Source: an uncultured Oscillospiraceae bacterium (GTDB taxonomy: Bacteria > Bacillota > Clostridia > Oscillospirales > Oscillospiraceae). From it: 62,804 bases of DNA. Of the stretch, positions 1 through 8,314 are shown piece by piece; within the stretch, counting starts at the first letter, position 1, and every line of letters starts with the position of its first letter. The stretch spans positions 1 to 62,804 of the forward strand of contig CANRIU010000008.1 of NCBI GenBank assembly GCA_947630755.1. Direction: 5' to 3'. The position numbers and the translations under genes are program-made. The notes under the pieces were generated by a model. The model had not been told where the DNA came from, did no database searches, and saw only the letters and a program-made list of their open reading frames with translations.

Positions 1-150
1 CTCCTCTTTGTTACTTTCTTCCTCTTTTGTCAACACAAAAGAGGAGAAAGTAAATGTCCCGTCCACCACCGATGGTGGACATATCGCACCGCCCTCCGGG
101 CGGAATACCCCGCCTTTTCAAGGCGGTTTTCCCGTCCACCTCCGGTGGTC
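1..150. repeat. Hairpin-rich intergenic region with terminator
   Basis: A long inverted repeat (about 9-53, TTACTTTCT... paired with ...GAAAGTAA around a CAAC loop) is followed by small palindromes: TCCACC-type, CGCCC/GGGCG, CCGCCTT/AAGGCGG and a second TCCACC/GGTGGT. It lies just downstream of the minus-strand phage gene, so it probably ends that operon. The same palindrome modules recur at 8315-8690. Confidence 0.7.
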
Positions 151-3100
151 TCACCTCACATACCCCGTCCCCCGGACGCGAATATCCGCCGACACCACCG
201 TCGCCGTCCTGTCCGGGGTGTTGTTTCGCAAAATGAGCTTGTAGTATGTGAACTTCTTCGCCTTCAGCTTTATCCGGTCCATCTCCGGCACCGCCCCGGC
301 GTCCGATGTCCCGAGGCTGTACACCGCAAACTCCGACTTCCTGTCAGTCTTTGCCGTCACCTCCAGATACCCGTTGTCCTCCGGCTTTATCCCCACCCAC
401 AGCATCGCCGAATACTTCCTCCGGAAGTCCTCGCCAAAGCTCATGGCGCCGGATTCCCAGTAAGCGTCTATCTCCGCGCCGTTGTCGGAAAAATACTCGT
501 CCGAAAAGTGCCTCAGGTACCCGTCCCGGGTCCCGTAGTAAAGCCCGTCCCGGTAGTTTATCATGCACGTCACGTCAAGGCCCGTGTACACATACCAGGC
601 GTCCACGTCCAGATTCTGCACTATCGCCGTACCGTCCTCGCCTATGACGAAATACTCGTGGCTGAATTTGTCATAGAAGGTCCGGGCCTTCGTCAGGTCG
701 AACCGCCGAATCGATGAATCCACCCTCTGGCTCACCCGTTCGGCGTTGCGCTGGTCCCCGGTTATCCCGCTGGAGCTGGTGGACTTCCACTCTATGACGC
801 TCCGCCCGTCCAGCGTCCGCGGCCTGTTGAGCACCAGCCTCGCCTGTCCCCAGGCGCAGTTGCCTATTGCCCTGTTCACCGGGGCCACATAGAACCCCGC
901 CGTCACGCTCCCGTCCACCAGCGTTATGGTGTCGTACCCGATGGACCATGCGGAATCCAATTTGAACGCCAGAAGCCTGTCGTAGTGCCGGATCATGGCG
1001 GTGATGGGCGTGTTGGCGTCCCCGACAGACACCTCGTACAGGTCCGGGAAGTAGTCCGCCCGGGGCCTCCCCTCGTGGTCAAGGCCGGAGTAAAACGCCC
1101 TGTTGGTCCCGTCGCCGTATAGGAACACCCGGGAATCCTGCGCCCCGTTATAAAGCTCGGCAAACCTCATGGCGCACACCTGCGCCCGGTAGTCCTCCCT
1201 GACGCTCCAGGCTATCTCCAGCGTATTTACGCCCTTCGCCGGAGCCTCCTTAAATGTAACCGTACCCTCCGCAGGGTCCACGGTGTAATCCGACAGGGCG
1301 ATGAGGCCCACGCCCGGCGTCGATCCCACGAAATTGCCGTCGTCCTGCCGTGCGTTTTCCCCGTCCATTACTTGCGGTCCCTCCGCGCCCTCATCTGCCG
1401 CGGCAGGCGCGGCGGTGAGATCCGTTACCCAGTCAACGCTCGCGATGTCCCTCTCCGGCAGGTGGAAAACCGTGGCCTCCCCGTCCGGGGAAAACCGGCA
1501 CCGTCTCCCGGCGGTGAGCCGGTTCACGCTCTCCAGAAGCGTCCCTCCGCCGGAGGGCTCCACGCTCACAGACACCAGCGGCCTGTAGCCCGCGACCTCC
1601 TCCAGCCTCTCCCCGTCCCACACGAGGTACTTCTCCCCGTTTAAGATATACAGCTTCTCGTCAAAGCCGAACATGTCCACATCCTCCGACGTGTCCATGT
1701 CCCCCGCCGGGACCTTCCCCCAGACGCCGTTCTCGTCAAGCCGCAGCTCCCAGAGGTACCCGCCGCAGGCGGCGCAGACCACCTCGCGCCCGCCCACAAA
1801 GCCCGACCATATCCCCCGGACCGCCGTGTCCGTCTTCTCGTTGGGCGTGGAGTATGTCCCGTTAAAATACCAGTCGTATCTGTCCGCGGACACGCTCATG
1901 GGCCGGGCGTGGAAGCTGTAGGACCTTGTGTACTCCGCCGCCCCCGCGCTCTCGTCCTTTATGTAGCAGTAATACTCCTGTCCCTGGAGCATCACCGTGT
2001 AATATCCCCCGTCGTAGTAAAAGCTCGTGACATAGCTTCCCTTCCCCGCCTCCGGGTTCTCTCCCTCCGGCACCGTCACGGTGCCGATGTAATCCCCCCG
2101 GGAGTAGGTGGTGTAGTAGCTGTAAAACGGCCCGTTGGCGGATTTGGTGGAATATCTGCAATATGACGACCCCTCTTTTCCGCCTTTTGAAACGTTACAG
2201 CAGCTTATTGTCGCCCCGCCGCCAAAGTATCCCTTTCCCGTGGACCCCGCCGGGATGTCCAACACGCCGCCCGTGGTGGAGAAGGTCCCGTTGGAGCTGT
2301 TGAAGGTGTAGCTCTGCCAGCCCATGAACGCTGTCTCCGGTGCGTGCGCCATTTCAGACCCGGCAAATTCCCAGTCCCCTTCCGTGTAGTAGGTGCTGGA
2401 GTAGCTGTTCACGCTGCATTTGTATTTCTTCCATGAAAAGCTCTGGGCATAGCTGTCCACTCTGGCGCCGTAGTACCTGTAAAGCCGCCCGCTTTGAAGA
2501 AAATATCCCCCCACGTCCGTCGTCTCAAAGCCAACGGAAGTGCCCCCGGGGGCGGACCGCCTCACGGACGCGCCGCTCACCGCCGCGCCCCCGCCGGAGA
2601 CGGAGACATCCGGATATGTCACGACCTCCCGTGTCCCCGTGTAGCTGCTCCCGCCGCTCCTTGTCCAGCGCTCGGTGCCCGAATAGACCTGCGCCACATC
2701 CCCCGGCGTCATCCGCCCGCCGGGCAGCTCCTCCGAACCCGTCCCCGGGGTCACGACGCACCTGTCAAGCTGCCAGCACCCGTTTCTCTCGTAGTAATAT
2801 CCCCGGTAGTCCTCCGCGTTCCCGCTCGTCACCTCCGCCGGGGAGCCCGCGGGCTTCACCGCCCCCGTCTCGTCGGCTATCATGCGGGGGTACATCTGCC
2901 GGGCCGTGCTGCCGCCGTACTCGGTGAACAGCACACCGGAGGCCCCCTCCCGGACGTGGGGTATGTACGCGCTCAAAAGCCCCGCCACATTCATGCTCCC
3001 CGGCCGCTTCTTCAAAGCCCCGCCGGACGTCACCCGGAAGTTGCGCATCTGCGCTGCCTCTCCGAATTTCAGCGACGCCTCTCCCTCCGCCGCCTCGTTC

Positions 3101-3162
3101 ACTCCCCGCCACTGGGCGATGCTGAATATCTTCTCCCCCACGTTGGAGGTTATCCTCGCCAT
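151..3162 (-). CDS. Phage virion protein, P22 gp10 (DNA stabilization)-like
   Basis: 1003-residue protein, last gene of the minus-strand packaging operon and 24 bp downstream of TerL. The N-terminus (SIAQWRGVNEA, then LKKRPGSMNVAG) has the look of phage tail or adaptor proteins that begin by initialising a beta-propeller. The middle third contains repeated aromatic beta-strand motifs (LYILNGEKYLVWDGE, RVFLYGDGTNRAFYSG, FKLDSAWSIGYD), as in propeller-type packaged-DNA stabilization proteins. The first 450 residues are rich in Tyr, Ser and Gly and may be a separate fibrous or receptor-facing part. There is no signal peptide or membrane segment. The family call is from overall resemblance only; a tail or tail-fibre protein is the alternative. 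Confidence 0.6.
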   Translation of the reverse strand: MARITSNVGEKIFSIAQWRGVNEAAEGEASLKFGEAAQMRNFRVTSGGALKKRPGSMNVAGLLSAYIPHVREGASGVLFTEYGGSTARQMYPRMIADETGAVKPAGSPAEVTSGNAEDYRGYYYERNGCWQLDRCVVTPGTGSEELPGGRMTPGDVAQVYSGTERWTRSGGSSYTGTREVVTYPDVSVSGGGAAVSGASVRRSAPGGTSVGFETTDVGGYFLQSGRLYRYYGARVDSYAQSFSWKKYKCSVNSYSSTYYTEGDWEFAGSEMAHAPETAFMGWQSYTFNSSNGTFSTTGGVLDIPAGSTGKGYFGGGATISCCNVSKGGKEGSSYCRYSTKSANGPFYSYYTTYSRGDYIGTVTVPEGENPEAGKGSYVTSFYYDGGYYTVMLQGQEYYCYIKDESAGAAEYTRSYSFHARPMSVSADRYDWYFNGTYSTPNEKTDTAVRGIWSGFVGGREVVCAACGGYLWELRLDENGVWGKVPAGDMDTSEDVDMFGFDEKLYILNGEKYLVWDGERLEEVAGYRPLVSVSVEPSGGGTLLESVNRLTAGRRCRFSPDGEATVFHLPERDIASVDWVTDLTAAPAAADEGAEGPQVMDGENARQDDGNFVGSTPGVGLIALSDYTVDPAEGTVTFKEAPAKGVNTLEIAWSVREDYRAQVCAMRFAELYNGAQDSRVFLYGDGTNRAFYSGLDHEGRPRADYFPDLYEVSVGDANTPITAMIRHYDRLLAFKLDSAWSIGYDTITLVDGSVTAGFYVAPVNRAIGNCAWGQARLVLNRPRTLDGRSVIEWKSTSSSGITGDQRNAERVSQRVDSSIRRFDLTKARTFYDKFSHEYFVIGEDGTAIVQNLDVDAWYVYTGLDVTCMINYRDGLYYGTRDGYLRHFSDEYFSDNGAEIDAYWESGAMSFGEDFRRKYSAMLWVGIKPEDNGYLEVTAKTDRKSEFAVYSLGTSDAGAVPEMDRIKLKAKKFTYYKLILRNNTPDRTATVVSADIRVRGTGYVR

Positions 3163-3186
3163 TTTTCTTCCTCCCTCAAATTTCTC

Positions 3187-4572
3187 TCATCCGCCGTAAA
3201 GTATGTAGTCCCTCGTGGGCTCGGGGCCGAACAGGAAGCCGTACTCCTGACTCTCCTCCTCAGTCTCCCCCTCGCCAAGTCCCGGAGAAACTCTCGACAC
3301 GCAGAAATACCTCAGCGCGTCCACCGTGTGGGTTATCTCATGGGGTTCTTTTGCGCAGTCCCCGGGGTTCGCCCGGTCCTGCTGAATGGCCCCCAGGTCC
3401 GATAAAAGCCTCCCGCACTCCCTTGAGATGCGAAGCCCCGGCTCCCCGTCCGCCCCTGACGCGAGCATATCCTTTATCATCATGTGCCCCTGCACTCTGT
3501 TGCTCTCCGCCCTTGTCAGCGCCACTCCGCAGGACCTGAATATCTCCTCCATGGTCCGCCCGCTGTCCTTCTGCCGACTCCACAGGTCCGGCGGGGCGAA
3601 GGTCGCGGCTATCTCCTCCCCGGGAAGGGTCCTCTCCAGTATCCCCCTCGCCGCGTCCCGGACGATGAGCCCCTCCTGAGTCCACTCCCGGTAGACCCAG
3701 GCCCTGCCCTCCTCGTCCACAGCCACCCACAGCACCGCCAGCATATCGAGGCCGTAGTCCAGCGCCCTGTACCTTCTCCACCGCCCCGGCATCCGCCAGG
3801 GCTCGAAGGTGTGTATGTCGTACCGAAGCTCCGAGAAGTAGCTCCCTCCCAGAGCGTTCCAGTCCCCGTACCTGTAAGCCCTGCGCAGGTTCTCCGGCAT
3901 CTGTGCCAGCATCCTCATGTAGTTTGGCGACTCCTTAAGCAGGTACCTGTTGTCCTCCACCGTCGCCGGAATAAAGACATAGTCCTCCGGGTCCTCGTTC
4001 TCCTCCGGGTTTTTGGAGGAGCGCCTGAAGTCCCTGTCAATAAACAGCCTCTTCACCCATCCGTGCCCCACTCCCCCGGGGTTGCAGGTGAGGTACATCC
4101 GCTTCTGATATGGGCTCACTCCTCTGAGGCACCCCTTTAAATAGTTGAATGTCCTCTCGGTGAACTGCGTGGCCTCGTCTATGAATATCCAGTCGAACTC
4201 CTGCCCCTGATATTCAAGCTCCGACTGCTCCCCGGCCCAGTGGCCGAATTTGATAGTGGAACCGTTAAAAAAACTCATCCGTCTAACCGACGCGGTATAC
4301 GTCCCTATCTCCTTCGGCACTGCCGCCGCTATGGGCCTTATGTGGTTCTCCTCCAGCTCCGGGTATGTCCTCCTCATAATGAGCACCCGAAGCCCCGGAT
4401 TCACCGCGGCCCCGCCCATGGCCTTTGTCCTGACAGCCCAGGTCTTTCCCCCGCCCTTGGCCCCGCCGTAGGCGACGAAGGGCGCGCGGGCCATGAAAAA
4501 CATCCTCTGCTTCTCATTCGCCCTCCCCAGGTCCCAAACCGCCCCCGGGCTCTTTCCCCGGTCCTTCCTCAT
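3187..4572 (-). CDS. terL: Phage terminase large subunit
   Basis: 461 residues, normal for the family. Walker A is GGAKGGGKT (residues 36-44), Walker B is IFIDEATQF (about 129-137), and the C-terminal half has an RNase H-like nuclease start (RALDYGLDMLAVLWVAVDEE, near 265-285). It would pump DNA into the procapsid and cut it at the headful or cos site. Its ATG overlaps the TGA of the upstream TerS-like gene (ATGA), so the two are translationally coupled. It is followed directly by the virion protein; portal and capsid genes, which usually come next, are absent from the visible operon. Confidence 0.92.
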   Translation of the reverse strand: MRKDRGKSPGAVWDLGRANEKQRMFFMARAPFVAYGGAKGGGKTWAVRTKAMGGAAVNPGLRVLIMRRTYPELEENHIRPIAAAVPKEIGTYTASVRRMSFFNGSTIKFGHWAGEQSELEYQGQEFDWIFIDEATQFTERTFNYLKGCLRGVSPYQKRMYLTCNPGGVGHGWVKRLFIDRDFRRSSKNPEENEDPEDYVFIPATVEDNRYLLKESPNYMRMLAQMPENLRRAYRYGDWNALGGSYFSELRYDIHTFEPWRMPGRWRRYRALDYGLDMLAVLWVAVDEEGRAWVYREWTQEGLIVRDAARGILERTLPGEEIAATFAPPDLWSRQKDSGRTMEEIFRSCGVALTRAESNRVQGHMMIKDMLASGADGEPGLRISRECGRLLSDLGAIQQDRANPGDCAKEPHEITHTVDALRYFCVSRVSPGLGEGETEEESQEYGFLFGPEPTRDYILYGG

Positions 4573-4982
4573 TTAAGGGCCTCCGCCCCGCCCAGGCCCT
4601 CAACCTTAATCGTCACGGGCGGTTTTTTCTCCTTTTCCGTCCTGGCCTCCCGCTCCCGGTATCCGCCGTTCTCCGACTGCATCAGATTGAACCGGGCAAA
4701 GCTCCCGGTCTTGGAGTCCTTCCGCTCCCGCTCCAGCCAGAAGAAGGTCTTGAACTCCTCCCACCGCTTCGCGGCCTGGTATCTCCCCATGATCTCCCTG
4801 CCCCTGTTTATCTCCCCCCGGAGCGCCGCCTCGCCCTTCTCGATATAATCGCCGAGCATCTCCTCCGGCACATCCGTGAACTGGTGGAGCACAAACGCCA
4901 CCGGCGCCTGCCCCGTCCTGATGCAGTGGTCGATGCACCTCTCCACCGCCTCCCGGAGCTCATCCGCCCTGTAAACCTTCAC
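4569..4982 (-). CDS. Probable terminase small subunit
   Basis: About 137 residues, mostly charged helix (ADELREAVERCIDHCIRTGQAP, then REIMGRYQAAKRWEEFKTFFWLERERKD). It sits immediately upstream of TerL with an ATGA overlap, the usual place for TerS, and the size fits. I chose the GTG at 4982 because AAGGAG lies 5 bases upstream; a GTG at 4988 is possible but has the ribosome site on top of it. No sequence motif proves the assignment, so the call depends on position. Confidence 0.6.
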   Translation of the reverse strand: MKVYRADELREAVERCIDHCIRTGQAPVAFVLHQFTDVPEEMLGDYIEKGEAALRGEINRGREIMGRYQAAKRWEEFKTFFWLERERKDSKTGSFARFNLMQSENGGYREREARTEKEKKPPVTIKVEGLGGAEALK

Positions 4983-5218
4983 AGCCACTCCTTCGATCCC
5001 TCCGTGTCAAATCCCAGCATCTCAAGCTTCTCCCTCTTTGTGAGCTCCGCCCACTCCTCGTCCACGCACTCGGCGCATACCACCCTCCCCCCACACTCCC
5101 CGTAGAGCTCACCCTTTTGAAGCTCCGTAAGGCACCTGGAACACCTCACCCCGGCGTACTCCGGCTCCTCAGGCTCCAGCCCCGGCTGCCGCAGTCCCCG
5201 CCTTACATTTCCTCCCAC
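4979..5218 (-). CDS. Small zinc-ribbon-like phage protein
   Basis: 79 residues, GTG start with a strong GAGGGGGGAG ribosome site. Four cysteines are arranged as CSRC (about 26-29) and CAEC (about 48-51), consistent with a single zinc ribbon or knuckle. Acidic C-terminus. It overlaps the TerS-like gene by a few bases and is the first gene after the minus-strand promoter at 5408-5436, so it heads the packaging operon. Role unknown; small Cys4 proteins upstream of terminases are often DNA- or RNA-binding. Confidence 0.6.
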   Translation of the reverse strand: MGGNVRRGLRQPGLEPEEPEYAGVRCSRCLTELQKGELYGECGGRVVCAECVDEEWAELTKREKLEMLGFDTEGSKEWL

Positions 5219-5236
5219 ATTCTCCCCCTCATTCGG

Positions 5237-5265
5237 TTGACTTTTTCCCGCGCCTCAGGTATAAT
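5237..5265 (+). promoter_or_regulatory. Sigma-A promoter facing the XRE/ImmA pair
   Basis: TTGACT, 17-bp spacer, TATAAT. Predicted start near 5272, giving a leader of about 210 nt before the XRE start at 5482. It points at the minus-strand promoter 143 bp downstream. Confidence 0.75.
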
Positions 5266-5407
5266 TACAGTGTGTGCGTAAAGCTCCCGCCCGCCCCGCT
5301 GTAAATTATCCGGCACAGCGGCGCAATATTGCGTCTCGTTCCGCTTCAGCCCTGTTTTTAGTGTGTGTCGACTGCTTGAACTTACGCTTTATTGCGCTTA
5401 CGGGCAT

Positions 5408-5436
5408 ATTATAGCGCCCTCGTCCCCGTTTGTCAA
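5408..5436 (-). promoter_or_regulatory. Sigma-A promoter of the phage packaging operon
   Basis: On the minus strand: TTGACA (5436-5431), 17-bp spacer, TATAAT (5413-5408), a perfect consensus. Predicted start near 5401, about 180 nt ahead of the GTG at 5218. Two direct copies of CCGTAAT lie just upstream (5444-5460) and are candidate operator boxes. Confidence 0.8.
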
Positions 5437-5481
5437 CCCCATTCCGTAATAATCCGTAATATTTGTGGAGGTGTACAAATC

Positions 5482-5847
5482 ATGTACTCGATTTTTGTGC
5501 AGCTTTGTAAGGATCACAATATCACGACCTATCAGGCGGCAAAGGAGGCCCACATCGGGCAGTCCACCATAAGCGAGTGGCGTCTGGGCACCTCCGTCCC
5601 CCGGGACAAGACCCTCCGGAAGATAGCCGACTACTTCGGCGTCACGCTGGAGTATTTAAAGGGCGAGTCCCCCGACCCCTACCCTGACGGCCCCACCGCC
5701 TCGGAGCTCCGCGAGCTTCTGGAGGTCCTGCGCAGCCGCAGCGATGTCAGGATGCTCTTCTCCCTTGCAAAGGACGCCACCCCCGAGGACGTGCGCCGCG
5801 CCGCCGCCATAATCGAGGCGCTGAGAAATTCGGAGGCGGAAGGCTGA
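5482..5847 (+). CDS. XRE-family transcriptional repressor
   Basis: 121 residues from the ATG at 5482 (GGAGGTG 10 bases upstream); the longer frame back to 5392 lacks a ribosome site. N-terminal helix-turn-helix of the Cro/CI type (FVQLCKDHNITTYQAAKEA, IGQSTISEWRLGTSVPRDKTL), then DYFGVTLEYLKGE, then a short C-terminal part without a peptidase motif. It overlaps the ImmA-like gene by one base (TGATG). Likely the repressor of the face-to-face promoter pair upstream; five CGTAA boxes between 5275 and 5460 are plausible operators. Confidence 0.88.
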   Translation: MYSIFVQLCKDHNITTYQAAKEAHIGQSTISEWRLGTSVPRDKTLRKIADYFGVTLEYLKGESPDPYPDGPTASELRELLEVLRSRSDVRMLFSLAKDATPEDVRRAAAIIEALRNSEAEG

Positions 5848-6197
5848 TGTGGAGCCCCGACTACTACGTCCACCTTGTGGACCTGGGCCACGGCGTCAAC
5901 GGCGTCACTGTGCCAAACTCCGACGGCACCTTTGACATCTACTTAAACTCCGCCCTCCCCGAGGGCCAGCGCCGTCTCTGCCTTGAGCATGAAAAGCGCC
6001 ACATCCTCTCCGACCACTTCTACCAGCCCCGGGACGTGAATACCCTTGAGCAGGAGGCTGGCGGCGCCCAGGTCCGCCCGAACCGTCTGACGGTGTTCGA
6101 CCTTCCAACCTCCACCCACATCCCTCTCTTCTCCTCCCTCCGCGCCCTTAACGCCTACCTCAACTCCCTCGACGCCTCCCTCCCCCTCCCCAAATGA
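5847..6197 (+). CDS. ImmA/IrrE-like metallopeptidase
   Basis: 116 residues with a zinc-peptidase motif HEKRH at residues 48-52 inside LEHEKRHILSDHF, as in ImmA/IrrE family proteins that cleave a partner XRE repressor. Shorter than the typical member, so only the catalytic core is present. The start codon overlaps the XRE stop, which is the standard repressor/anti-repressor arrangement. The C-terminus is proline- and leucine-rich and overlaps a possible minus-strand frame ending at 6160. Confidence 0.75.
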   Translation: MWSPDYYVHLVDLGHGVNGVTVPNSDGTFDIYLNSALPEGQRRLCLEHEKRHILSDHFYQPRDVNTLEQEAGGAQVRPNRLTVFDLPTSTHIPLFSSLRALNAYLNSLDASLPLPK

Positions 6198-6525
6198 ACT
6201 GCTCCCGATTCCCCTTTCCCCGGAGCATCTCATCCATGCCATTTAATTTAATATCCGAATTGCTCTCCTGTATCGCCCTGAACTGCCGCTCCTTGAAATC
6301 CGCGTCGCCGGAAATTTGGGTCTTGACATCCCCTCCGGCTTTGGATATACTGTTAACAAGAGCAATTCCGTCACGCGGAGAGGTGTTGGAACTTTTGTTC
6401 CCTCTGGTATTCGGGTTGCTCTTTCCATATTTGTTCGAGTAATCGCTTTGGCACTTTTCGTCTGAAACGCCAAACGCATTTTTGAACTGCACCGCGCCCC
6501 TGCTCTTTGATACGCCCTCTATCAT
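6160..6525 (-). CDS. Hypothetical polar protein, doubtful
   Basis: Open frame of 121 codons, convergent with the ImmA-like gene. The encoded protein is very polar (rich in Ser, Asn, Lys, Asp) with no motif I know. Local base composition is clearly more AT-rich than the flanks. No convincing ribosome site precedes the ATG at 6525 and its last 13 codons overlap the opposite gene. It may be a phage remnant or a chance frame. Confidence 0.3.
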   Translation of the reverse strand: MIEGVSKSRGAVQFKNAFGVSDEKCQSDYSNKYGKSNPNTRGNKSSNTSPRDGIALVNSISKAGGDVKTQISGDADFKERQFRAIQESNSDIKLNGMDEMLRGKGNREQFIWGGGGRRRGS

Positions 6526-6566
6526 AACGATTTTACCATTCTCAATATGTATTTATCGGTGTGCAT

Positions 6567-6604
6567 AAAAAATCCCCATCGGCATAATTGCCAATGGGGA
6601 TTTT
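6567..6604. terminator. Bidirectional terminator hairpin
   Basis: AAAAATCCCCAT stem pairs with ATGGGGATTTT around a short loop containing GGCATAATTGCC. A-tract on one side and T-tract on the other. Confidence 0.75.
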
Positions 6605-6680
6605 CAGAGTGTTGAAAAGCTTCGCTTAAAATCAGCGCCCGCCCCACAAGGGGATCCTTCGGTCACAGCGCGAAAATAAT

Positions 6681-6927
6681 CATAACCCCCGGTTCAACCG
6701 GGGGTTTGGCATACCCCCATAATGGGTTATTATCTGCCAAGCCCCTTTAAGGGGCACTGGATCACATTGCAGCATCACACGCACCACGACCCGTAAACGG
6801 GTAGGTCCCGTTAGTGCAGCGCGGTTTTCCCTGCCAATTACTCATTGTATCGGCTTGCATTCAGCTCGCCGATTATTTTTTGCTCAGCTATTATTCTCCC
6901 CCCGGTAGAACCGGGGCTTGTTTTCCG
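6681..6927 (+). repeat. Divergent member of multi-hairpin element family
   Basis: Ordered small palindromes: ACCCCCGG/CCGGGGGT, TACCCCCAT/ATGGGTTA, GCCCC/GGGGC, GACCCGTAAACGGGT, then CCCCCGGTAGAACCGGGG. The GACCCGTAAACGGGT unit and terminal CCCC/GGGG hairpin match the order seen in the near-identical copies at 51557 and 62428, but the sequence between has drifted. No credible coding frame spans it. Confidence 0.6.
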
Positions 6928-6994
6928 CGCATAAACGCACCAATTCAATGCAAAATCCGGCGGCATGTGCGTCGGATTTTGCCCCTATTTTGCG

Positions 6995-7231
6995 TCACGC
7001 GAACCCCCGGCTTTGCCGGGGGGCAATAAGGGCTTTAGCCACAGGCATCGAGCGAAGCGAGTAACTATAAAACCGAGTAGAAGATACCGACATGTCTCAA
7101 ACAAGGGGATAAACCCGTTTACGGGTCATAGGGCAAGTGATGCACACGCCAGAACCTCAGCGCGTCCTGAGACGCTTGCCGATAACAGGCCCTTTCAGGG
7201 CCAAATCAAGCCTCCGGCTTAGCCGGAGGCT
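6995..7231 (-). repeat. Multi-hairpin intergenic element, copy 1 (reverse orientation)
   Basis: The reverse complement matches the 242-bp repeat at 51557 and 62428 along its length, including CCTCCGGCTTAGCCGGAGG, the AGGCCC/GGGCC unit, GCGTC..GACGC, ACCCGTTTACGGGT, GAGCGAAGCGAG and the terminal CCCCCGGC/GCCGGGGG hairpin. It differs at scattered positions, mostly in loops. It lies just downstream of cysK, with an extra AAAGGCTAAGCCTTT palindrome at about 7243-7258. Confidence 0.85.
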
Positions 7232-7268
7232 CAAGCCGTCGACAAAGGCTAAGCCTTTGCCAGGCCTG

Positions 7269-8213
7269 TCACATCTCTCCGTCCTCTCCGGAATACAGCT
7301 TCGTGGACAGGTATCTATCCCCGGTGTCGGGCATCAGCGCCACAATGGTCCGCCCCCGGTTCTCCGGCCTCTTCGCCAGCTCCAGCGCCGCCCAGAGCGC
7401 CGCGCCGGATGAGATCCCCACAAGGACCCCCTCGCGCCGCCCCAGCAGCCTCGCCGCCGAGTACGCCTCCCCGGTGCCCACGGTGATGATCTCGTCGTAA
7501 ATTTCGGTGTTCAGGACCTGGGGCACGAACCCCGCGCCGATGCCCTGGATCCCGTGGGGCCCCGCCTTGCCGCCGGAGAGCACGGGCGAATCCGCGGGCT
7601 CCACCGCCACGATCCTGACGCCGGGCTTTTTCATTCTGAGGTACTCCCCCACGCCCGTGATGGTCCCGCCGGTGCCAACGCCGGAAACAAAAATGTCCAC
7701 CTCGCCATCGGTGTCCTCGAAAATTTCCGGCCCGGTGGTCTCAAAGTGCGCCTTGGGGTTGGCGGAGTTGACAAACTGCCCCGCGAGGAATCCTCCGGGC
7801 AGCTCCTTCGCCAGCCTCTCCGCCTCGGCGATGGCGCCGCTCATGCCCTTTTTCCCGTCAGTCAGCACAAGCTCCGCCCCGTAGGCGCGCATAAGCATCC
7901 GCCGCTCCACGGACATGGTGTCCGGCATGACGATAATAACTCTGTACCCCTTCGCGGCGGCGATGGAGGCAAGTCCAATCCCCGTGTTGCCGCTGGTGGG
8001 CTCGATAATGACCGACCCCTCCTTGAGTACCCCCCGGGCCTCGGCGTCCTCGATCATAGCTCTGGCGACGCGGTCCTTCACCGACCCCGCCGGGTTGAGA
8101 TACTCAAGCTTGAGAAGCACCCGTGCCTGGAGGCCCAGCTCGCGCTCGATGTTAGCCGCCTCCAGAAGCGGCGTCCCCCCGACAAGCTCCCCCGCGCTCT
8201 TAAAAATCCTCAT
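7269..8213 (-). CDS. cysK: Cysteine synthase A (O-acetylserine sulfhydrylase)
   Basis: 314 residues, the normal length. Makes L-cysteine from O-acetyl-L-serine and sulfide using PLP in the cytoplasm. The PLP lysine is K46 in NPAGSVKDR, the substrate loop is PTSGNTGIG (about 72-80), and the phosphate-binding glycine loop is SGVGTGGTITG (about 175-185). The ATG at 8213 has AAAGGA nearby. Monocistronic, followed by multi-hairpin repeats. The upstream 100 bp is AT-rich with weak -10-like TATATT boxes, so its promoter is probably there, but I see no clear regulatory site. Confidence 0.95.
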   Translation of the reverse strand: MRIFKSAGELVGGTPLLEAANIERELGLQARVLLKLEYLNPAGSVKDRVARAMIEDAEARGVLKEGSVIIEPTSGNTGIGLASIAAAKGYRVIIVMPDTMSVERRMLMRAYGAELVLTDGKKGMSGAIAEAERLAKELPGGFLAGQFVNSANPKAHFETTGPEIFEDTDGEVDIFVSGVGTGGTITGVGEYLRMKKPGVRIVAVEPADSPVLSGGKAGPHGIQGIGAGFVPQVLNTEIYDEIITVGTGEAYSAARLLGRREGVLVGISSGAALWAALELAKRPENRGRTIVALMPDTGDRYLSTKLYSGEDGEM

Positions 8214-8314
8214 AGTAATCGATCCTTTCCAAAAGATTTTATATTAATAAATATATACCAGGATATATGCATATGCAATCAAAAATATGATTTCCCGCCC
8301 AAAATATGAAATAG

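Noticed and set aside
2494-3405. 303-codon plus frame crossing the phage virion gene and TerL
   Set aside because: Crosses two real genes and an intergenic gap, Pro/Arg/His-rich, no ribosome site.
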